Positions 1 through 4,932 of a stretch of 5,428 bases of DNA are shown here, one piece after another; position 1 is the first letter of the stretch; each line of letters starts with the position of its first letter. This DNA comes from Alphaproteobacteria bacterium (GTDB lineage Bacteria > Pseudomonadota > Alphaproteobacteria > Micropepsales > Micropepsaceae). The stretch covers positions 1-5,428 of the forward strand of contig QKCS01000271.1 in the NCBI GenBank assembly GCA_003246795.1. Reading direction: 5' to 3'. The notes under the pieces are model-generated. The model saw only the letters and a list, made by a program, of their open reading frames with translations. It searched no databases and was not told where the DNA came from. Position numbers and translations under genes: made by a program.

Positions 1-1017
1 GCCATCGTCCTGTCCGCCGCCGCGACCGACGCCGAGGCGCGCCGCACGCGCAGCCGCGCGCCCGCCACCGACGAGCGCGTCGACACGCGCGATAACAACA
101 CGCTGTGCGACGGCGGCATGATGGTCACGGCCGACGACCAAGTCCGTGGCTGCACCGCGCTGATCAAGTCGCGCCGGTTGCGCCGCGAAAACAAAGCGAC
201 GGCGCTTTACAATCGCGGCAACGCCTACGTCGCCAAGAACGACTTCGCGCGGGCGATCTCCGACTACACCGAGGCGCTGTCGCTGAAGCCCGACTACGCG
301 CAGGCGCTCTTCAACCGTGCCGTCGCTTATCGTGTCAGCGGCAATCCGCAGGCCGCGGCCTCGGACTATTCGTCGGCGCTGGCTCTCGCCCCCGACGACC
401 CGGACGCGCTGGCCGGGCGTGGCATGGCCTATACGAAACTTGCGCAGCACGAAAAGGCACTGGCGGACTTCAATCGCGCGCTGGAACTCAAACCTGATCA
501 TATCGGCGCGCTGACCCAACGGGGCCACGCGTTCGTGCGTTCGCATCAGTGGGCGCGCGCGATCGCGGACTATGACGCCGCGCTTTCCGTTTCGACGGGC
601 GACGTGGAGGCGATCTACGGCCGCGGCGTTGCGAGGATCTATTCCGGCAGCGTTCTTGCCGGCCAAACCGACATGTCGTCGGCGATCATGGTCGATTCCT
701 CGATCACGGCGCGCATGACGTCGCGAGGCATTCCGCCGCCGCAAATCCTGACGACAGGCCAACGCACCGCGTTCGCGCCGGCGGAGAAGAGCGCGACGCC
801 GCCGCCGCCCGTCGGCGTGCCCCCACCGGCTCCTCCGCCGCCGCCCGCGCCCGCCGAAGCAGCCGTTGCAGGGCAGCCGGACGCGATTCCCGCGCCGAAG
901 GGCGAGACGGCACCGGGGGAAGCACCGGCGACAACGCAGGACAAGCCTGCCGAACAAGAAGATGCGGCGGAGCCGGCGAAGCCGCCCTACGTTTCGACGA
1001 TGCAGCCGATCCCCTAG
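1..1017 (+). CDS. Exported tetratricopeptide-repeat protein with Pro-rich tail (5' end outside window)
   Basis: The frame is open from base 1 to the TAG at 1015-1017, so the start lies upstream. The first codons read AIVLSAAATDAEA, which looks like the end of a signal peptide, so the protein is probably periplasmic or envelope-located. Two cysteines follow (codons at 106-108 and 151-153, the second in a GCTALI context) and could form a disulphide. Four TPR units of 34 residues cover about 196-297, 298-399, 400-501 and 502-603, each with the pattern G-x-A-Y/F...A-I/L-x-D-Y/F...A-L-x-L-x-P. A degenerate fifth unit covers about 604-705. The last 80 or so residues are low-complexity and rich in Pro, Ala and Glu, with runs of four and five prolines. 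TPR arrays are protein-binding scaffolds; the partner is not evident. An internal ATG at 118 is a poor start because it would remove the export signal and one cysteine. Confident as a TPR protein; its precise role is unknown. Confidence 0.9.
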   Translation, partial: AIVLSAAATDAEARRTRSRAPATDERVDTRDNNTLCDGGMMVTADDQVRGCTALIKSRRLRRENKATALYNRGNAYVAKNDFARAISDYTEALSLKPDYAQALFNRAVAYRVSGNPQAAASDYSSALALAPDDPDALAGRGMAYTKLAQHEKALADFNRALELKPDHIGALTQRGHAFVRSHQWARAIADYDAALSVSTGDVEAIYGRGVARIYSGSVLAGQTDMSSAIMVDSSITARMTSRGIPPPQILTTGQRTAFAPAEKSATPPPPVGVPPPAPPPPPAPAEAAVAGQPDAIPAPKGETAPGEAPATTQDKPAEQEDAAEPAKPPYVSTMQPIP

Positions 1018-1683
1018 TCAGACGAACGTCGCAATCTCGTCGAGCGGCTTCTTCGTGATGGCGGGGACTTGTGCGTCGGGCGCGGCGTGACCGACGACGA
1101 CGATCATCGCGGCTTTCTCGTTCGATGGACGTTTGAGGATACCGCGCAAGAAGCCCATCGGGCTTGGCGTGTGCGTAAGCGTTGCGAGACCCGCTTGGTG
1201 CAGCGCGGCCAACAGGAAGCCGGTCGCGATGCCGACGCTTTCGGTGACATAGTAGTTTTTCACGCGCCCGCCGCTGGGCACCCTGCCCCAGGTTTCCTGA
1301 AACACGACGATCAAGACCGGCGCGGTTTCAAGAAACGGTTTGCGCCAGTCCGTACCCAAAGGCTCCAACGCTTCGAGCCATTCCTTCGGCGCGCGACCGT
1401 TGTAGAACGCACGCTCTTCCTCTTCGGCGGCTTCGCGGATCGCGTGCTTGATCGCGGAATCGGTGACGACGACGAAATGCCAGGGCTGACGGTTCGCGCC
1501 GTTGGGGGCAAGGCCCGCCGTCGCGATCGCAGCCTTTACCGCCTCCATCGGGACCGCCTTGTCGGTGAAGTCGCGCACCGTGCGCCGCGTGCGCATCGCG
1601 TCCAGGAATGCGGTCGCGCGCGCAACGCGGGTTTCGTCGGTGAACGCGGGATAAGGCTCCAACGGCTGTAGCTTCGGGGGCAT
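1018..1683 (-). CDS. Nitroreductase-fold flavoprotein, iodotyrosine deiodinase (IYD)-like
   Basis: A 221-residue cytoplasmic protein of the FMN-dependent nitroreductase superfamily; 221 aa suits a single such domain. Visible motifs are the N-terminal RTRRTVRDF (residues 31-39, FMN phosphate-binding arginines), APNGANRQPWHFVVV (59-73) and a C-terminal KKPLDEI. Aligned by eye with human iodotyrosine deiodinase as I remember it, the match runs nearly the whole length. The three substrate-binding lid residues Glu157, Tyr161 and Lys182 correspond to Glu90, Tyr94 and Lys115, with identical spacing. The FMN-N5-contacting Thr239 corresponds to Thr172 in HTP. The known family reaction is reductive dehalogenation of halotyrosines by reduced FMN; activity here is inferred. 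The start at 1683 is chosen because GAGGA lies 7 nt upstream. A longer frame to 1782 would run through a terminator and palindromes. Its stop abuts that of the convergent TPR gene. It is separated from the upstream EF-hand gene by a terminator, so it is probably transcribed on its own. The alternative is a general nitro- or flavin reductase. Confidence 0.88.
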   Translation of the reverse strand: MPPKLQPLEPYPAFTDETRVARATAFLDAMRTRRTVRDFTDKAVPMEAVKAAIATAGLAPNGANRQPWHFVVVTDSAIKHAIREAAEEEERAFYNGRAPKEWLEALEPLGTDWRKPFLETAPVLIVVFQETWGRVPSGGRVKNYYVTESVGIATGFLLAALHQAGLATLTHTPSPMGFLRGILKRPSNEKAAMIVVVGHAAPDAQVPAITKKPLDEIATFV

Positions 1684-1690
1684 CGCGGCA

Positions 1691-1695
1691 TCCTC
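1691..1695 (-). promoter_or_regulatory. Ribosome binding site of the IYD-like gene
   Basis: On the minus strand GAGGA lies 7 nt before the ATG at 1683. It decides the start of the flavoprotein and argues against the in-frame ATG at 1782, which has no comparable site. Confidence 0.7.
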
Positions 1696-1698
1696 GGA

Positions 1699-1726
1699 CT
1701 GCACGTGCAGATGTCGCACGCGTGCG
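1699..1726. repeat. Twin perfect 12-bp palindromes in the leader of the IYD-like gene
   Basis: CTGCACGTGCAG (1699-1710) and CGCACGCGTGCG (1715-1726) are each perfectly self-complementary. They share the half-site GCACG and are separated by 4 bp, so their centres are 16 bp apart. They fill most of the space between the upstream terminator and the ribosome binding site of the flavoprotein gene. They could be operators for a dimeric repressor, or fold as hairpins in the mRNA leader. The sequence does not distinguish these, and no regulator gene adjoins them. Confidence 0.6.
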
Positions 1727-1736
1727 GACGCAACGC

Positions 1737-1767
1737 AAAAAACCACCGCGGCGCGTGTCCGCGATGG
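1737..1767 (-). terminator. Rho-independent terminator of the EF-hand gene
   Basis: Read on the minus strand, 27 nt after the EF-hand stop codon, CCATCGCGG (1767-1759) pairs over nine positions, including one T-G wobble, with CCGCGGTGG (1751-1743) around a 7-nt loop. Six T residues follow at once (1742-1737). A GC-rich stem running directly into a U-tract is the textbook intrinsic terminator. It should end the EF-hand transcript and leave the downstream flavoprotein gene dependent on its own promoter. Confidence 0.85.
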
Positions 1768-1794
1768 CAGTTGCGGCCCCACCCTCTCGGGGAA

Positions 1795-2277
1795 CTAGTC
1801 GTCGTGAGGTGCGGGCGGTGCCGGAGGCGGAGGTGGCGGAAACGGCACGTCCATCGTCCGTGGTGCGAGTTCCTCGCCTTCCAGTTTGCCGTTGTGGTTC
1901 TTATCGCGCTCTTTGAAATGCTTTTCGGCGCGCTTCATGAACTCGCGCCGCGTGACGACACCGTCCTTGTTCGCGTCCGCGCTGTCGTGCCTTCTCCCGC
2001 GGCGAATGATGATCACCTGCTCGTCATCGCCGTCGCCCTGACGAAACGTGTAGACGTTGCGGTCGTTGGAATCCTGAAGCTCCATATGCCAACGCGCGCC
2101 CGGCGGTACCGGGGGTATGGGCGGAACCGGCGGCGCCGGCGCAACATGGGGTTCGCCGGTGCAGACGCACGTGTGACTCCTCTCGATCCTTTCGACCCGC
2201 GTTTCGTCCGCCGCGGCGATCGTCGCGCCCGCCACCGTCAGCGCCGCGGCGGCGCCGAGCAATACTCGCACATTCAT
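1795..2277 (-). CDS. Small exported EF-hand calcium-binding protein, Pro-rich
   Basis: A 160-residue protein. Residues 1-23 form a signal peptide (basic Arg4, hydrophobic Ala/Leu/Val core, AAA before Asp24), so it is probably periplasmic; there is no lipobox. Two canonical 12-residue EF-hand loops form one pair. Loop 1 has D101, N103, D105, T109 and E112 with Gly at position 6. Loop 2 has D125, N127, N129, E133 and E136, also with Gly at position 6. The linking helix (113-124) is charged. All side-chain ligand positions are filled, so Ca2+ binding is likely. Proline-rich stretches precede the hands (46-59) and end the protein (145-157). A Cys-Val-Cys lies at 37-39. The start at 2277 is fixed by AAGGAGG 7 nt upstream and by the signal peptide; the frame continues to an ATG at 2442 but that would bury the signal. 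The gene is divergent from a two-component operon, so it may be a target or accessory of that system (inference). The family is otherwise uncharacterised to me. Confidence 0.88.
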   Translation of the reverse strand: MNVRVLLGAAAALTVAGATIAAADETRVERIERSHTCVCTGEPHVAPAPPVPPIPPVPPGARWHMELQDSNDRNVYTFRQGDGDDEQVIIIRRGRRHDSADANKDGVVTRREFMKRAEKHFKERDKNHNGKLEGEELAPRTMDVPFPPPPPPAPPAPHDD

Positions 2278-2284
2278 CACAATC

Positions 2285-2291
2285 CCTCCTT
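2285..2291 (-). promoter_or_regulatory. Strong Shine-Dalgarno site of the EF-hand gene
   Basis: AAGGAGG on the minus strand, 7 nt before the ATG at 2277. It is the best ribosome binding site in the window. It fixes the start and suggests efficient translation. Confidence 0.85.
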
Positions 2292-2392
2292 GCCCCGCGC
2301 CAGCGCACGGGTGGCGGACCGTCGCCACGAAGTATCTCCGACTTTTGTCTGTGTGCGGAGCGTTCATGGCCGAATGCGTCAGAGCCGCTGAT

Positions 2393-2430
2393 CGACAAAC
2401 TTTGACATACATTAACTTCACTTCATCTTG
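2393..2430 (+). promoter_or_regulatory. Candidate promoter/operator in the divergent control region
   Basis: This is the most AT-rich patch of the 193-bp gap between the EF-hand gene and the response regulator. It contains a perfect TTGACA (2402-2407), usable as a -35 for rightward transcription, but the -10 options 16-18 bp away (for example CATCTT) are weak. Ten-base blocks with similar starts follow each other: CGACAAACTT, TGACATACAT, TAACTTCACT (2393-2422). CTTCA is also repeated in tandem at 2416-2425. OmpR-family dimers typically bind head-to-tail 10-bp half-sites, so this is a candidate autoregulatory site. Evidence is by eye only. Confidence 0.35.
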
Positions 2431-2470
2431 GCGGCGTTTCATGACGCTCTAGTATCGGCGGCGAGGGATC

Positions 2471-3196
2471 ATGAGCGACGCTGGGCCGCACGTGCTGATT
2501 GTCGACGACCATCGCGACATCCGCGATGCGTTGTGTCGCTATCTTCAAGACAATGGACTGAAAGTGACATTGGCGGAGTCCGCGGCTTCGGCGCGGCGCG
2601 TGCTTGCGCAACGCGAGGTCGATCTCATCGTACTCGACATCATGATGCCGGGCGAAGGCGGTTTGAGCCTGTGCCGCAGCGTGCGCGAGCACCGCGGCAC
2701 GCCGATCATCTTGCTCAGCGCACGTGCCGAGGAACTCGACCGCATCGTCGGGCTCGAGGTCGGCGCGGACGACTACGTGACGAAGCCGTTCAGCCCGCGC
2801 GAACTTCTGGCGCGCGTTCATGCCGTGCTGCGGCGGACGAACGAGCTACCGCCGGGCCAGCGGCCGAAAACGGGCCATCGCGTGAAGTTCGGCGCATGGG
2901 TGTTGCACGGACCGGAGCGTCAGGTCGTCGGCCGCGACGGCGTCGTCGTGTCGCTGAGTTCGACGGAGTACGCGCTGCTCGCCACGTTCCTCGAACATCC
3001 GAACATCGTGCTGACGCGCGATCAGCTTCTCGACCGCGTGCGGGGGCGCGGCGCGGACGAAGTGTTCGACCGCAGCATCGACACGCAGATCAGCCGTCTG
3101 CGCCGCAAACTCGAGGAAGACCCGCGCAATCCGCGACTGATCAAGACGGCGTGGGGCGCAGGCTATCTGTTCGCCAGCGCGGTGGAGCACGCATGA
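2471..3196 (+). CDS. OmpR-family response regulator
   Basis: A 241-residue cytoplasmic DNA-binding regulator. The receiver domain (about 7-120) has the acidic pair D12-D13, the phosphoacceptor D56 (VLDIMMPG), S83, the switch residue Y102 and the invariant K105 in TKPF. After a short linker (about 121-136) comes a winged-helix domain (about 137-236) with RSIDTQISRLRRKLEEDP (201-218) as recognition-helix region and the WGAGYLF end. The match to E. coli OmpR, from memory, is unusually close: GEGGLSLCR, EELDRIVGLEVGADDY and SPRELLARVHAVLRR all have near counterparts. I therefore place it in the OmpR branch rather than PhoB or KdpE, though orthology is not proven. A GAGGG sits a little close (about 4 nt) before the ATG at 2471. 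The stop overlaps the kinase start (ATGA), so the pair is one operon with coupled translation. The likely phosphodonor is the adjacent kinase. Targets are unknown; the divergent EF-hand gene is the nearest candidate. Confidence 0.95.
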   Translation: MSDAGPHVLIVDDHRDIRDALCRYLQDNGLKVTLAESAASARRVLAQREVDLIVLDIMMPGEGGLSLCRSVREHRGTPIILLSARAEELDRIVGLEVGADDYVTKPFSPRELLARVHAVLRRTNELPPGQRPKTGHRVKFGAWVLHGPERQVVGRDGVVVSLSSTEYALLATFLEHPNIVLTRDQLLDRVRGRGADEVFDRSIDTQISRLRRKLEEDPRNPRLIKTAWGAGYLFASAVEHA

Positions 3197-4755
3197 GCTG
3201 GTTCTCGCCGCGAACGGTACGCGGATGGTTCGTGCTCATCGTGTTGGGCGCGCTGATCGTTTCGCAGCTGGCGTCGCTTGCGCTGCTGGCCGGCCAGCAG
3301 ACATACCTGCGGTCGGCGCTGCACGAAGCGGAAGCGTTCCGCCGCACGGCCGGGATCGTGAAGCTCGCCAAGAACGCGAACGCGCGAACGCGGCAGACCA
3401 TTCAGGAAACGGCGAGCGGGCCTTCGTTCCTCGTGAGTTTCGCGAGTGCGCCGCTGGTCGATGAGACGCAGCGAAACGCGCATCTGAGTGCCGCCCTCGC
3501 GCGCAACGCCCGCGTCGCGTCGAACAGGGTGCGCGTCGCCTGGGAGGAAGGGCTGCATGACATTCGCGTCGAGCGCATCCAGCGTGTCGAAGAGCGAATT
3601 CGCAACGGACGCACGATCATCATCACGGGCCGTGCAACGGCAGAAAAAGCAGAGGCGACGCGCAAATCCACGATCCCGATGCCGGCTCCGCCGGCTCCAT
3701 TGCCGCCAGCGCCACCCGTGCCGCCAGCGCCTCCCGTCACCATTGCGCCGGATGCGGACGGGATCGGTTGGGTGTTTTCGACCGCTCCGGTCGACGCGAC
3801 GGCATTGAGAAACGCGCCCGACCGGTTGGACATTTCGGTTCGCATGGGGCCGGCCTTATGGCTCAACGTGTCGGCGTTGCCGCCGGCGGCACCGTCGTTC
3901 ATGTGGCCGCTGATCCTGGCGGGCGTTTCGGCCGCCATCCTGGTCGCGCTGGCCGCGGTGTGGGCGGCCGGGCGCGTTGCGCGGCCGATCGCCGCACTGA
4001 CGGCGGCGGCGGACCGGTTGGGGCGCGGCGAAGCGTTGTGCCTCGCGCCCGAGGAAGGCCCGCAAGACGTGAAAGCGGCGGCGACCGCGTTCAACACGAT
4101 GGCCACGCGGTTGCGGCGGCTGATCGAGGATCAACGCGCGCTGTTGAGCGCGGTCGGGCACGATCTGCGCACGCCGATCGCCTCGCTGCGCATTCGCATG
4201 GAGTCGGTGAAGGATCCCGAGCTGCAGGGCCGCATGCTGAATTCGATCGGCGAGATGGAACGGCTGACCGAAGCGGCGCTCGCGGCCACGCGGGGCGGCG
4301 AAAGCGGCGAGCCGACGCGACCCGTCGACCTGCCTTCTCTCATCGAAGCGGTGTGCGACGACCTTGCGGATACGGGAAATCCCGTGTCGTTCAGTTCGCT
4401 GCCGACGGCGCGGGTCGAAGGACGCGCGAGCGAGCTGCGGCGGGCGCTGCGCAATTTGATCGAGAACGCACTTCGATACGGCGAGCGGGCCCGCGTGTCG
4501 ATGACCGTCGATGCGAAACACGCTCAGATCAATGTCGACGACGACGGTCCCGGCATTCCCGACGACAAGCTTTCGCATGTCGTGAAGCCTTTCGTGCGCC
4601 TCGAGGAATCGCGCTGCGTGGAAACCGGCGGGCACGGCCTCGGCCTTACGATCGCGCGGGCGATCATTGAGCGGCATGACGGCGAACTCGTGCTTGCCAA
4701 CCGCGCAGAAGGCGGGTTGCGCGCGACGTTAAGGCTGCCGCTCGCGCGCGTGTGA
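3193..4755 (+). CDS. Sensor histidine kinase, EnvZ-like, with Pro-rich periplasmic domain
   Basis: A 520-residue inner-membrane kinase. TM1 spans about 11-33. A large periplasmic domain covers about 34-236. TM2 spans about 238-260, followed by a HAMP linker (about 260-313). The HisKA H-box is VGHDLRTP, with phosphoacceptor H323 and with T327, the threonine needed for phosphatase activity in this class. The ATPase domain has all boxes: N (NLIENALRYG, 421-430), G1 (DDDGPGIP, 449-456), F (KPFVRL, 465-470) and G2 (GGHGLGL, 479-485). It should therefore be a competent kinase and phosphatase for the upstream regulator. The ATG at 3193 overlaps the regulator's stop by 4 nt and has GGAG 5 nt upstream. 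The periplasmic part is not a sensor fold I recognise. It is interrupted by a proline/alanine run (about 162-182) encoded by short tandem DNA repeats. A longer in-frame reading back to 2428 is only the regulator region in the wrong frame. The signal sensed is unknown. Confidence 0.95.
   Translation: MSWFSPRTVRGWFVLIVLGALIVSQLASLALLAGQQTYLRSALHEAEAFRRTAGIVKLAKNANARTRQTIQETASGPSFLVSFASAPLVDETQRNAHLSAALARNARVASNRVRVAWEEGLHDIRVERIQRVEERIRNGRTIIITGRATAEKAEATRKSTIPMPAPPAPLPPAPPVPPAPPVTIAPDADGIGWVFSTAPVDATALRNAPDRLDISVRMGPALWLNVSALPPAAPSFMWPLILAGVSAAILVALAAVWAAGRVARPIAALTAAADRLGRGEALCLAPEEGPQDVKAAATAFNTMATRLRRLIEDQRALLSAVGHDLRTPIASLRIRMESVKDPELQGRMLNSIGEMERLTEAALAATRGGESGEPTRPVDLPSLIEAVCDDLADTGNPVSFSSLPTARVEGRASELRRALRNLIENALRYGERARVSMTVDAKHAQINVDDDGPGIPDDKLSHVVKPFVRLEESRCVETGGHGLGLTIARAIIERHDGELVLANRAEGGLRATLRLPLARV
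3681..3738 (+). repeat. Short tandem repeats encoding the kinase Pro-rich segment
   Basis: GCCGGCTCC occurs twice in perfect tandem (3681-3689, 3690-3698). Further on, an 18-bp unit beginning CCGCCAGCGCC occurs twice in tandem (3703-3720, 3721-3738) with 16 of 18 bases identical. Both preserve frame and encode PAPPAP and PPAPPVPPAPPV. The pattern looks like in-frame expansion within the periplasmic sensor domain. Confidence 0.8.
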
Positions 4756-4766
4756 AGGCCGTCGCA

Positions 4767-4779
4767 GTACCGCCGGTAC
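4767..4779. repeat. Inverted repeat just after the kinase gene
   Basis: GTACCG and CGGTAC flank a single C, giving a 13-bp interrupted palindrome 11 nt beyond the kinase stop. As RNA it could form a 5-bp stem with a 3-nt loop. No T-run follows, so it is not a convincing intrinsic terminator. It may be a protein-binding site or chance. Confidence 0.4.
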
Positions 4780-4869
4780 AGTGTTCACCTTTCGAAGGAG
4801 CGGCCATTTCGCCGCAGGGCTTCTAACCGATTGGAATACAACGCCGAAATTTCCTGCACCTCGTGTACC

Positions 4870-4899
4870 GTGCGACCGCTAAACATCGGCGGCGCGCAC
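4870..4899 (+). other. Possible hairpin in the leader of the methyltransferase gene
   Basis: GTGCG (4870-4874) can pair with CGCAC (4895-4899), and inside it CCGC (4876-4879) with GCGG (4889-4892). This gives a bulged nine-pair stem with a 9-nt loop containing TAAACA. It lies 21 nt before the Shine-Dalgarno of the next gene. It does not match a SAM or SAH riboswitch class as I know them. The GC-rich background makes such pairing easy, so the call is tentative. Confidence 0.25.
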
Positions 4900-4920
4900 C
4901 ATCATGTTCCGCCTCCATCA

Positions 4921-4926
4921 AAGGAG
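4921..4926 (+). promoter_or_regulatory. Ribosome binding site of the methyltransferase gene
   Basis: AAGGAG stands 6 nt before the ATG at 4933 and supports that start. Confidence 0.8.
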
Positions 4927-4932
4927 CGAGAC

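Noticed and set aside
639..944. Antisense Gly/Ala-rich frames opposite the TPR gene's tail
   Set aside because: They are the complement of the Pro-rich coding sequence, with low complexity and no RBS or homology.
1684..1782. N-terminal extension of the flavoprotein to an ATG at 1782
   Set aside because: It would run through the intrinsic terminator and the palindromes and has no family similarity. The ATG at 1683 has a proper RBS.
2331..2359. Leftward promoter for the EF-hand gene with GATACT as -10
   Set aside because: The -35 at 17-bp spacing (TCCGCA) matches only three of six positions, so it is too weak to list.
2278..2442. N-terminal extension of the EF-hand protein to 2442
   Set aside because: It would place 55 residues before an evident signal peptide and ignores the AAGGAGG site at 2285-2291.
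2428..4755. A single 775-residue open frame covering the regulator region and the kinase
   Set aside because: Its first 255 codons are the response regulator read in the wrong frame (Arg-rich, low-complexity). The kinase has its own RBS and an ATGA-coupled start at 3193.
4767..4779. Kinase-operon terminator
   Set aside because: The inverted repeat forms only a short stem and has no T-run after it.
4795..4829. GAAGGAG followed by a six-codon ATT-started frame, as a possible leader peptide
   Set aside because: ATT starts are very rare, the peptide has no regulatory codon run, and no attenuator structure follows.
4781..4882. 33-codon GTG-started frame between the kinase and the methyltransferase
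   Set aside because: No ribosome binding site, no recognisable sequence, and the frame is open by chance from inside the kinase gene.
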